A DNA stretch of 64,000 nt from Zerene cesonia (lineage: Eukaryota > Arthropoda > Insecta > Lepidoptera > Pieridae). The translations under genes were made by a program, and so were the position numbers. Where the stretch lies: the NCBI RefSeq assembly GCF_012273895.1, contig NC_052110.1, forward strand, positions 6,572,001-6,636,000, given 5' to 3'. The notes under the pieces are model-generated. The model saw only the letters and a program-made list of their open reading frames with translations. It was not told where the DNA came from and searched no databases. Shown one piece after another: positions 54,671 to 64,000 of the stretch (within the stretch, counting starts at the first letter, position 1; each line of letters opens with the position of its first letter).

Positions 54671-56141
54671 CCCGCATAACTGCATTTTTGGAACTTTTTC
54701 GGCTAAATATGGTGACTTTGATTTAGCATAAAGATGTTACTGTTACACAGCTTTTAACATTTAATTATGTTCGCGTTCGTACAAGCATAAAAATATTTAC
54801 GTTGTTAAACATAGGTAATTAGTTTTTCATCAGTTAGACAGTTCAAATTTCCTATGTAAAATAATAAAATGTATAGAAAATACCTAAACGAATACAGTGA
54901 GAAACTGAATTTCAGCGCCTTACTGAAATCCGCATATGCTGTGAAACAGCATATCGCTTATTCTATTGCAAATCTTTACAGTATGATATGATGTCTGTAC
55001 TCTTTCATACCCGTGATATTAAAAAGTACTTTTTCCACACATGTCTATATTTAAATGTTATAAATCACATATAAACCGTATTTTCCTTAAGCAATCATTT
55101 GATCATATCATTTAATTAGTTACCACCTATATATACTTATCCACCTTACTTCATTACAATCTGATTGTTTCTTATTCCTATTATATTAAAGTTAATATTA
55201 GCATGGTAAATCTGGCCACCCAACGCGATCGCTTCCATTGATAACATTGTAGACTGATAAGCTATCTGTAACACAAATTCTAGTGAATTCGTTAACCACG
55301 TGGCTTCTATGTGTTTTTAAAAAGAACACTATCAAATTAAAAAAAAAAATGCTGCTACGTTTATTTTAACGACAGTTGTATTCAATTTAACATGTTTATT
55401 TAAACAAATGTTTATTATATAATCTGGCTGTTAGCGCCCCATAACTGATTCTTTTTTAATTGTATTAAAAACACAGATAAAGTATAAAAATAGCCAGCTC
55501 CGTGTAAAATTTCACACATCGGCTATATTTGTTATCTGCGTCCAGGTTAAAGTTTACTGGATGCAAAATTTATTCGTTGATACTGATAGGGCTTATCTGG
55601 ACATAATATTTGAGAGCACAAATAATATTGGATTTCTCGTTCAGCTAACAAAGTATTTATCTACACTAATTATATCATTCTGACCCTCCTCCCTCCCACC
55701 TAGTCAAAGTAAAAAGGCGAGGTTTTCCTTACAAAGATGCATCTCCGTTATAGAAATCTTTATTTTCCTTTGACCATTTACGCGAAGCTGAAGGCGGATT
55801 ATATAAGATAGTAACAAATAATAGTGATAACCGAAGGATCAGTATTTACATAGAATAATAAAAGAAAATCTTAAAACTTACGTTTAAAAATAGCTTCATT
55901 CGAAACAAAGAAATAACGCTTGAACGCATGAATGAAACGCAAATTCAATTAACATTTTGAACGATTCCCACACGAGTAATAACAGATAATAAATAATATA
56001 AAATTGTTGCTATGATGAGCAACCAATTAAAATGTCATCAGTGCTAAATAGATTTATGTACATGGCAACATCCCGTGATTTTTAACTTCTGACGTGCATT
56101 TTAATCTGACAAATGTAATTGTATTCATGTTTATTGTTTAA
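54671..56141. other. Repeat-poor stretch, right part
   Basis: AT-rich with no recognised element. A C/T-rich GACCCTCCTCCCTCCCACC stretch lies at 55681-55699. Confidence 0.5.
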
Positions 56142-56313
56142 CTAGCTGTGCCGCTCGGTTTCACCCACGGACAAAATCAAGCATTTCCTTCGTTATGTGC
56201 TATTCTAGTGTTTAACCTACAACACTGTTAAGTATCATCAAAATCCGTTTAACGGTTTCTGGGTAAAGATGTACAAACATCCATTCAAACTTTTGTTTAT
56301 AATATTACTCACA
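56142..56313 (-). mobile_element. Helitron-like element, diverged
   Basis: ACTAGCTGTGCCGCTCGG, then TTTCACCCACGG at the 3' end. ATCATCAAAATCCGTTTAAC in the middle and TTTGTTTATAATATTACT at the 5' end. Confidence 0.65.
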
Positions 56314-57260
56314 TAGCAAAAAGAAAAATTATGATCAGTAAAAGGTAAGTTTTGCGTGATGTTTTAAATAATTACTTTACTGGAAATATTGATGATAGAT
56401 TTAAACAAAGGAAGGGACTTCGAAGGGTAAGGAAAAGGACTAAAGTAGACAATATTTAAACTGTAATTAATCATTTTATTTCACTGTTCTTGCTTTCTAT
56501 CGTCTTGTTAATGCAAGATTTAAAATTAATGAAATGATATGAATTGAAATAAATTTATTCGCACGTAGAGTGGTTATACAGAGGTGTTATTTGTAAAACA
56601 TGATTTCAATTCGCCAGTCATTGCTGGATTTCACACTAAAAGCAGCTATTCAAGGATAAAAGTTTAAAATATACATTCTGTTTCGAGATAAATAAAAAAG
56701 CTATCTGCAAAGCACTAACTTCATTAACTTAACCACATTTTAAGAGACATCTCAAATAACACAGCCCATAAAACTATCCCAGGCCGAAAGTAATGTCCTA
56801 ATAAAAATGTCATTTAATTCCAAGTTCTGTACGAGTTTCATTTCAACCTAGATCGAGGTAAGCTATTGGATTACCTAGCGTATCTACCTAGGTACCTAGT
56901 ATCTACCTAGATACTAGATATCTAGACAGTTAACCTCAGAACAATGTGGGTTACGGAGAAATCCATTAAATCGTGTTAAACTAAAATAACCATTAGCTCC
57001 TATGACATTAAATTGGTTGTTCGTTTAGAAATCGCATTAATAGATCCCTCTTTTTAGGAGATAACGAGGTACAAATAGAAAATAACTTCTAATGACCATT
57101 GATACTTTTCAGTACATGCCGTAAAAGCTCACAGTAATTAGGCTCAGTTTCAGCAGTTTCTGTGATTAGCACAAACAAACAAACTTTTACAAGACATGAT
57201 AAGATTACAAACAATAATATATTTAATCAAACTGAAACGAATTACTATTTGAATGTAGAA
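56314..57260. other. No recognised gene
   Basis: AT-rich, containing the CTAG-rich tract listed separately. Confidence 0.5.
56872..56926. repeat. CTAG-rich imperfect tandem repeat
   Basis: Units of TACCTAG, GTATC and TAGATA recur: TACCTAGCGTATC, TACCTAGG, TACCTAGTATC, TACCTAGATAC, then TAGATATCTAG. Several palindromes result (CCTAGG, GATATC). Confidence 0.8.
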
Positions 57261-57540
57261 GTCAAGCACGCTTCGGAACAAATTGGGCCAGCTCGCAACG
57301 GGTAAGGTGCCACACACCGAAAGAAATTAGATGTGAAATAGTAGCATACTTCTATGTATCGTTCAGTGAGTGTGGGAGCCAGATGCCCAATTTTCCAATC
57401 CTTTCCTTAATTCTTCACATCAATCCTTTCTTTATCCGTTTCGATTTAAAGACAGCGATCCAGTTGTAGAGACGTAAGGTCTGACTGTCTCGAATAAACG
57501 CCTCTGCAAATGCGACCCACCAGCACCACATAACATAACA
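57261..57540 (+). mobile_element. RT-H 3' region
   Basis: GGGCCAGCTCGCAACGGGTA, GTGAAATAGTAGCATAC, GTTCAGTGAGTGTGGGAGCC, the pyrimidine-rich part, ACGCCTCTGCAAATGC and CCCACCAGC. It overlaps both the 10501 and 13062 copies, linking them as one family. Confidence 0.62.
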
Positions 57541-58125
57541 GAAGTATAACAAAAAATCTGTTAACATATTACTTATTCGAATATGTGAAAAAGACAGAGC
57601 TATATATAATCCAGAGTCATCACTTTTCTACACTGGAATTAGTAATGTTTATAAATCACAGTAACCAGGAGCAGGCTCAGCAAAAGCTGGCTAGCCAGAC
57701 ATTCACTTTCAGACAGCTTCAAATAAAATTACGAGCCTAATTAAAGTATAGCTAATCACGCCCACGCAATATAATTTCTCCCCTAATGTTATCACAGATT
57801 TTTAAGCATCTATAGCATTCAACAAACACAATAAATCAATATTAATTAATGTTTTGGTATTTGAATAGCGCATGTACTTAATATAATTGGATAATAAAAA
57901 CGTCGAAACCGGAGTAATTGGCGATGAAAGTCGTTAAGAGTTCACTTCCTGTGAATTCGGCTATAAATATACCACGATGTTATCTGTAAATGTTTAGGAA
58001 AACTGTTTTTGAACATGCTTCTGAACGATGACTGCATTTGAATTTATGTACATGGAAGCATCATGACGGTTGTTATATACCTGCTAATCTATACCAATAT
58101 TATAGACGCCCTTTGCACCACATTT
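57541..58125. other. No recognised feature
   Basis: AT-rich spacer. Confidence 0.5.
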
Positions 58126-58204
58126 CCCATTTTTTGTTTATTTTCTTTATTTGCATATGTGTAATTGTTTCTTGTGTGTGCAATAAAGGATATTTCATTT
58201 CATT
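58126..58204 (+). mobile_element. Retroelement-type 3' end with ATTTC tail
   Basis: GTGTGCAATAAAGGATATTT, then repeated CATTT units. An AATAAA signal just before a short tandem tail is typical of non-LTR 3' ends. Confidence 0.5.
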
Positions 58205-58361
58205 TCATTTATAAAGCTGAAAAGTTTGTTTGTTTGTTTGTAACGCACTAATCTCAGGAACTACTGGTTCGATTTGAAAAATTCTTTCAGTGTTAGATAG
58301 CCCATTGAGGAAGGCTATAGGCTATATATTCACCACGGGCGAAGCCGGGGCGGACCGCTAG
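58205..58361 (+). mobile_element. Hel-B Helitron-like element
   Basis: AAAGCTGAAAAGTTTGTTTG to CGGGCGAAGCCGGGGCGGACCG-CTAG before T. It begins in the CATTT tail of the retroelement end. Confidence 0.82.
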
Positions 58362-58861
58362 TTATCAAATAACTATTTAAACATCAATTGGAAAGCCATT
58401 TGCTGTCCCAAACACTAAGTTTCAAATGTGTTTTTATTTATTTCTTGTTACAGGATGAATCCGTGGGTTTCTGGTTGACGTGATTCTTCTTATGTTAGAT
58501 AGGAAATTGGTATCATTTGGGTGCACTTTAGAATTTGGGTTACCTCCCTCCAGGAACCATGAACTTGGTGAACTATCAGATAGAATTATTAAAAAAATTA
58601 TTGATATATCGCTATGTTACAAGCCTAATTTAGCAATTCTTGTAGAATATTATAAATCATAAATTAATATACTTGATATGTGACGCTTTCATCTCAAAAT
58701 AATAGTCAGGAATTCGATTCAATATCTTTTATAATATTATAAAAGTGTGTTTGTTCGTCTTTATTTCACGTAGCAATAGATTATGTATTTATTCATCATT
58801 ATATTATCTTTCAATAATTCTGGTGTTGTGCACCATCAACCATTAGTCGTATACTATAATC
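58362..58861. other. No recognised gene
   Basis: TTTCTTGTTACAG at 58442-58454 resembles a splice acceptor and is followed by GATGAATCC. The open stretch there ends after nine codons. The 60-codon frame at 58480-58662 is unsupported. Confidence 0.4.
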
Positions 58862-59000
58862 CTCGATCTAAGGTTGCCTGGAAGAGATCGCTATCTTAGT
58901 GATAAGGCCGCCTATTTGTACGTAATTGCGTCATGTGTCTGTGTCCTTTTTGTATTTGTCCTTTTGTATTGGTGCAAATAAAGAGTAATCTATCTATTAT
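58862..59000 (+). mobile_element. Non-LTR retrotransposon 3' UTR
   Basis: AAGGTTGCCTGGAAGAGATC, GATAAGGCCGCCTATTTG and GTGCAAATAAAGAGTAATC, then a TATCTATTA tail. This block is familiar as a lepidopteran LINE 3' UTR. The clade is not assigned. Confidence 0.65.
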
Positions 59001-59007
59001 GATAAGA

Positions 59008-59075
59008 CTAGTCATTCGCATGGTACCCGGGTAAAAAGTAGCCTATGTGCTAATCCAGCCTTCAATGGAATAACT
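59008..59075 (-). mobile_element. Helitron-like 3' fragment
   Basis: ACTAGTCATTCGCATGGTAC, then CGGGTAAAAAGTAGCCTATG and TGCTAATCCAGCC, follow the Hel-A order. Confidence 0.55.
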
Positions 59076-59391
59076 ATAAATTCATAAATGCCCATAGATG
59101 GCGCTTTATTAAAAATGTGACATTACAACTGTCAGTGTCCTTTGACCGCGCGAGCGCCGCCGCAGGTTATGATAGTTATTTTAATAATCTAATGAAGTTA
59201 TCAGCTAATAATTGAAATATAAATCATTTTGAACGGATCCGCGTGTAGTTCCATAAATACGCTTGTCCCAATTAATGCCTCAATATAAACTTTAATTAAT
59301 TAAGAGATACATACTTGTAATAAGCCCGGATTTCTTCACTGACGTGACTCACTATTCGACGTTGAGAAAGCTTCGCGTTGGATGTAGTTTT
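59076..59391. other. Unassigned; CG-rich spot at 59145-59165
   Basis: GACCGCGCGAGCGCCGCCGC is the most CG-dense short stretch seen here, in otherwise AT-rich DNA. It ends CAG-GTTATG, which could be a weak splice donor. A regulatory or 5' exon role is possible but unproven. Confidence 0.3.
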
Positions 59392-59445
59392 TAACCGACT
59401 TCACAAAAAGGAGGTTATCAACTCACCTGTATTTTTTGTGTTTCT
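59392..59445 (-). repeat. SDR-I copy
   Basis: ACCGACTTCACAAAAAGGAG, then GTTATCAACTCACCTGTATT, on the minus strand. Confidence 0.6.
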
Positions 59446-59514
59446 AATAAAGATATAGTTTAAAAATGATTTAATTGGTTCATTTAAAAGAGAACAGCGC
59501 ATTCGCAGAGACAT

Positions 59515-59600
59515 ATCCTGTACGAATGTTCATGGGCGGTGGTGATCGCTTACCATCAGGTGCACCACCAGCTCAGTTGCCCGCTATGGTATAATTTTTA
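59515..59600 (+). mobile_element. RT-H terminal fragment
   Basis: GTTCATGGGCGGTGGTGATC, then CTTACCATCAGGTGCACCAC and CCCGCTATGGTATAA. Confidence 0.65.
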
Positions 59601-59984
59601 TTAACCACGCGTGCGTAGCTAGCACATAAGAATATATATAAACCAGTTCTTAGTCCGAACCCAGCTCCTACACTCGGATGACAATTAATGCCGCTACAGC
59701 ACCTAATGATGGCGTCCAATACCGGCCGGTCCACAATTTCTAACATTTATTTAATTTATTTTTTACATCCAGTTACGCGAAACACAATTTAGATATATGT
59801 TATGGCATGCGGTTTGAAAGTTAATTTTAAATTGAAATCCAGTGTTGCATAATTCAGTATGGTTTATTTTTCCTGCGTCATTTTTATGCTATCCGATATT
59901 TATTAATCTTCTTTTTTACTTCTTTAGCAAGGTTACGTCTTTTTTAGTGTTGGAGTCGAACACACGGGCTCGCGCCGGGCTAGT

Positions 59985-60070
59985 GCAACGCTCTCACAGA
60001 AGATCGTCGGAGAGCGGGGAAGCCGAAGGCCGTATCTTTTTCCTTACCCTTCCCGTTTCTTTCCTTGAAG
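59985..60070 (+). mobile_element. RT-H internal fragment
   Basis: AGAAGATCGTCGGAGAGCGG, then CCGTATCTTTTTCCTTACCC and TTCCCGTTTCTTTCC, match the C/T-rich block of RT-H. Confidence 0.5.
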
Positions 60071-60084
60071 ACATGAACAGTCTA

Positions 60085-60250
60085 TCCATGTTCACCTATC
60101 TACAGACACAAAAATTTTATAAAAAAATCGGTCTATTGCGGCGTGAAAAATAAACAAATAAACAAACTTTCTCTACTAATATTATAAATTCAAAAGTGTG
60201 TTTGTTTATTTTAATATTATTTTGTTTGTCTTTCTTTCACGGCGCAACGG
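60085..60250. mobile_element. Two opposed Helitron-like 5' ends
   Basis: On the left, a minus-type ATCGGTCTATTGCGGCGTG, then AAACAAACTTTC. On the right, a plus-type CTACTAATATTATAAATTC, then AAAGTGTGTTTGTTTA and CTTTCACGGCGCAAC. Neither has a 3' end. Confidence 0.5.
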
Positions 60251-60864
60251 AGCGAGTGCATTATGATTTTACTAGTGACATCCTATGGGTTTTTCCTGTA
60301 CGACGTAAGCGGTAAGCCAGCAAGATATAAATGAAGTTAATTATTTATGTATAATGTTTATTCATTGTGTTTAGTTCAGGAAATGTCATATAGTCGATGT
60401 AAATGATATTTTTTGTGTGCTGGCGCCTAGCATACCTGGTAATAACAATTAGCTGCAATTATAAACAATATCAAGGTAATTAAACAATACAAGTTTACAT
60501 AAAAAATACATATTGTGTTTGTAAAAGGTATAAATTTGTTCCTTTGAGAAACGCGCGAAGTTATTTCAAAGGTAAACATTTGAATAGACTAAACGGAATA
60601 AGAAGGAAGTATGACAATATATTAAAATCCTTCAAACACTTCGATCAATAATAATTCAACCTAATAGACTAAGAAGGAAGTACAAAGCTGATTGCTCCGT
60701 GACATAAAATAAATTGTTTGAACCTAAATTACCATTCTTTGATGTAGAAAATCTAAAACGTTCGATAATTTATCATTACCTGTTTGCTATTAAATAAAAT
60801 TTTATATTTATTTTGCGATATTGCTTTAGGCGGAATTTTTTGTATGTGGGATTCGAGCACGAGG
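60251..60864. other. No recognised feature
   Basis: AT-rich spacer. Confidence 0.5.
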
Positions 60865-60920
60865 TGATGAACGCTTACCAGCAGGCGAACCACCAGCCCA
60901 GATGCCCGTTATCACATAAA
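60865..60920 (+). mobile_element. RT-H terminal fragment
   Basis: GATGAACGCTTACCAGCAGG, then CGAACCACCAGCCCAGATG and CCGTTATCACATAAAA. Confidence 0.6.
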
Positions 60921-61098
60921 ACACGTCTACTTATATTAACTTCATCTGTATGTTGGTACGTTTTTAAATGTGTTAGATTGATTTCAAATCGCTCTAAACT
61001 ATAATAACTTTAAGGATTTAATTCAATCTGTTCACTTACCAAGGATCAGTCACAATACAATATTTTCATGAGTTTATCTTATTATGCCAAGAATGTCC

Positions 61099-61236
61099 AT
61101 GTCCGAGAATCAAAAGTTCGACGACATGTGACATCTGCCAACCCGCACTTGGCCAGCGTGGTGGATTATGGCCTGAACCCTCATATGAGGCCTGTGTCCC
61201 AGCTGTGGGAACATATATGGGCTGATGATGATGATT
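61099..61236 (+). mobile_element. SINE-G, 5'-truncated
   Basis: CATGTCCGAGAATCAAAAGT through GCCAACCCGCACTTGGCC to GGGCTGATGATGATGATTA. Tail intact, head missing. Confidence 0.87.
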
Positions 61237-61554
61237 ATATTATTATGCTAATAAGTTTGCCAGGATTTAATAATTTCGAAGCGCGAGACACAATTTAGTT
61301 TATTCTATCCTTAAATCGTGATTGTTACATAACATCTTTGTTTAAAAAAATACACTTTTTTAATCTTTCAATGCGATATTTCAGAACATCAATGTCCTAT
61401 ATTTTTTTATCCATCGGCTTTTAATTTTTAAATCTCTTAATCATTAATTATATAGAAGCGATTATCTGTAAATTAGATTGTGCTTAATTACATTATTTGA
61501 TTAGCCATTCATATGACTTTTCAACAAGGTCTTAAATCTATATAGGTACTAAAT
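61237..61554. other. No recognised feature
   Basis: AT-rich spacer. Confidence 0.5.
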
Positions 61555-61735
61555 AAGTTGAAGAGTTTAGTTTTTTTAATGCGCTTATCTTAGGAACTGC
61601 TTTGCCGATTCGGTTAAAACTTGGTACTTAGATAGTTTGAAACCTACGAAAGGTCATATGATAGCTTTTATCCCGGAAATTCCAGAGGAATTGGAGCAAT
61701 GAGGGGAAAACCCTGGGACTGACGATCTTTTCTTT
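61555..61735 (+). mobile_element. Hel-B-like element, decayed
   Basis: GTTGAAGAGTTTAGTTTTTT, TTAGGAACTGCTTTGCCGAT, ACTTGGTACTTAGATAG and TTTATCCCGGAAATTCC. The 3' end is degraded (AACCCTGGGACTGACGATC). Confidence 0.55.
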
Positions 61736-62394
61736 TTACTACGTAGAACAGCCAGTTGGAAATCTAGTATTATACCAAAAAGCGTTGCAAAGTTTCGTGA
61801 CAAAGATATTAGTACTAGAATAAATATTATAATATACTTATTGTAATATATTAGCTTCAGTCTCACACAATTATAGGCTCTGACAGATAGCTCTGTACAT
61901 ATTTCCCACTTGATTAATTGTTTATTATAATCTAATTAATTGTGGCCTTAAGTACTCACTTTATTAGTTGACTGGCTTATTAATGGCTGGCCCTGGCATT
62001 ACCTTGATTTTATCATTTATTTATTATACCATAGGAATTTTAAGCTAAAGCCTAGATTATGAAAAGGCCTCCTGAATTTTAAAAATTTGTTACCGTTTTA
62101 GTGAACGTACGTATAATATATTGTCTTTCGGGATAAAAGAAGAAAAACATACATTTATTTAAGGAAACACTGTGAAACAAAGAAATAAAAATAAACGCAG
62201 AAAAATTAAACAAAGACAAAAATAAAATTCATAATAAGATAACTCTGAAGGGCCTCTGTGTGTTGGACCTGTGGCCTCGCGTAAGCCCTCCAAAGGACCA
62301 GGTGCTATCCTCCTGATGGTAGCCGAGTATAATGGAAAAGATAAAATAATAACACTGTGTAATAGTGTGCCACAGTACCGCAAAAAGCATCTAG
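61736..62394. other. No recognised gene
   Basis: AT-rich, then a CG-containing stretch at 62248-62330. Frames of 64-74 codons on opposite strands overlap there without a domain. Confidence 0.45.
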
Positions 62395-62510
62395 TTCAGC
62401 CTGAAAACTATCAAATTCCACCCAAAACTACAAAATTTCACCCAAATCGGTTCTATTCGTCGTGAAGATGAGATAAACCGATCTAAATTTCGCATTTATA
62501 ACGTAAATAC
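62395..62510 (-). mobile_element. Helitron-like 5' fragment
   Basis: AAAATTTCACCCAAATCGG, TTCTATTCGTCGTGAAGATG and AATTTCGCATTTATAACG follow the minus-strand order. A local repeat CA-AATTCCACCCAAAACTAC precedes it. Confidence 0.45.
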
Positions 62511-62751
62511 GGCTTTGAAAGATTTACAAAATCAATTACCACGCATATATATTCGTACTGATTCCTGCGGCCGTGGGACAGCTTACGACGCTGTAAAACT
62601 ATTATGAGAACCATTTTTTATGACCGTAATAAACGTTCGTGACAATCATGTGTTAAAATAGATGTTGTAATACGCGACTAATGAAAGGTTTATTTCATTT
62701 TTGAAATACACATCACTTATAACTCAGGAGATTTGAATTTATAAATTTTTG

Positions 62752-62781
62752 GAAACGCGTGAAACCGCGGGGCACAGCTAG
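62752..62781 (+). mobile_element. Isolated Hel-A 3' end
   Basis: GAAACGCGTGAAACCGCGGG, then GCACAG-CTAG. The hairpin and terminus are nearly perfect, but no body is recognisable upstream. Confidence 0.7.
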
Positions 62782-64000
62782 CTACGTTTGATACATTCAT
62801 AAAACAATAAATGACTTTCACTTCACTAATTCAACTACTAAAGAATGTATTACATGCAATTACCTAACTACTTCCTCCAGAATGCATAATGCAACAATGC
62901 AAATGGGCTCTTATTTAAAAACACGTGTTTTGGCCCACACGGCCCTTGTCCTGGGGTACAATCGAGAGAAGAATTCAGTCTCCATTTCAATACACATGCC
63001 TACATGTTTTGTGTATAGTCGGGTGGAAAATGGATTTTTGTTTTTATTGTGTTTGTACCAGGAGATCAGAATTGTCTTTCTGCAGGCTCTATAGCTCGGA
63101 GGGTTTAAATGTGGAAGTATTAATAATAATTAAAATATAATGTACAATCGCGTAGAGAATATCATTGTTCTTTAAAAAATCTGTTCCACTTGGAGATATG
63201 TTTTGTACAGTTACGTAGAGAATATAATGGCTTATTTACTCATTATTTTTACATATTTTATTGAAACATTATCAAAAATGACACAGACATGCCGATGGAC
63301 ATCCACACAACATATAAAATGTCTCCAGCCGCTATAAAATAAATTGAACACAATTAAAAATAGGCCAGCGATATTGTATCACACAATTTTAAAATCCTAT
63401 AATTTATGTTACGATTTTTAACAACATATGTTGTTCACACACCAATTACATTTTTATTACGCCAATAAATATAAACAAACTGTCCTAGCGTTCATGATTC
63501 GGACGCTATTTTGACCCTGTTTTTATATAAGAGTCCTTATAAATTTAGTTTAAGCCTAACTTTATAGGGCGGTGTCATGTTTTCCGTTTAAATTTAAGAC
63601 GTACTAACAACTGTATATATATTAATGAGATTTGTCAACCGACTTCAAAAAATGAGGTTATCAAGTCGACCATTTTTTTGCTTCGTTTCCTCAGGACTTT
63701 CGCCTGGAACTGATTTAGATGATTATGTCTTTATTTGAAGGTCTGGGTCTCCCGTGTGGAAAAATATGTAATATATTTCTTGCTGTCTGCAGATCTTTGT
63801 ATGCGTATAGCTAATCCATTATAGGCAGTTACGTAAATGTATGACTAAACAAATTTGTTAATTTTTTAAGTATTTTTCTCTCTTCCAAATTTTATTCTTT
63901 TTTTAAACTAGCTTCAAAAAAAATGTACGTTTTTTTGTGTTATGTAATAGAATAATTGTTTTTTTTTTACTGTAGTTTACTTAGATATGCTAGTTAGTTA
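62782..64000. other. AT-rich window end; SDR-I at 63636-63680
   Basis: ACCGACTTCAAAAAATGAGG, then TTATCAAGTCGACC, is a minus-strand SDR-I. Two overlapping plus frames of about 70 codons (62882-63140) have no domain. Nothing else is recognised. Confidence 0.5.

Noticed and set aside
58442..58482. Splice acceptor and terminal exon after TTTCTTGTTACAG
   Set aside because: The best frame stops after nine codons. No supporting donor or downstream signal.

Overview
This window looks like non-coding DNA from a moth or butterfly (Lepidoptera). It is AT-rich and shows no convincing protein-coding gene. The longest gap-free open frames are about 110-118 codons and match no family I recognise. What identifies it is the repeat content: dozens of roughly 200 bp elements with Helitron signatures (5' TC, a short GC-rich hairpin and CTAG at the 3' end, insertion between A and T). 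They resemble the Lep1 group of non-autonomous Helitrons described from Lepidoptera. They are mixed with tRNA-derived SINEs and 3' ends of non-LTR retrotransposons of kinds common in lepidopteran genomes. The window could be intergenic or the inside of a very long intron; the sequence does not say which.

Repeat groups, with labels used only here. Hel-A (Lep1-like) has about 28 copies on both strands, mostly 195-205 bp. Hel-B, C, D, E, K, L and M are other Helitron-like groups with different ends but a related middle motif. SINE-F has a tRNA-like head and ends in GGGACACGGGACTTCAC. SINE-G has a tRNA-like head and a GATG-type tail, like the Metulj-type SINEs of butterflies. SINE-N is a small repeat with a complete 71-nt tRNA-like cloverleaf. 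FB is a fold-back element with 45-nt arms. RT-H covers 3' ends of non-LTR retrotransposons. SDR-I is a short dispersed repeat with the motifs GTCGAATTGAGAACC and GAAGTCGGTT.

Layout. Positions 1-13 kb are dense in Hel-A and SINEs and include a nest at 3.2-4.0 kb. Positions 13-32 kb have scattered insertions with quieter stretches at 14.0-15.5, 18.5-19.8 and 24.9-26.7 kb. Positions 32-44 kb contain a head-to-tail Hel-A dimer (32.1-32.5 kb) and an inverted Hel-A pair sharing 60 bp of non-repeat flank (41.3-42.1 kb). Positions 44.5-47.8 kb hold a different multicopy element with a decayed cysteine-rich protein tail, interrupted by two of the three 1000-N gaps (5303-6302, 44722-45721, 46843-47842). 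After 51.4 kb Hel-A almost disappears, and 52.3-56.1 kb is nearly free of recognisable repeats. That stretch contains a CpG-richer, promoter-like patch near 54.0-54.7 kb.

The only protein-level signals are fossils: a reverse-transcriptase block at 48.1 kb, a LINE C-terminus-like stretch at 49.9 kb, and the cysteine-rich tail at 46.4-46.6 kb. A short exon-like segment at 35.4 kb is the only non-transposon coding candidate, and it is weak.
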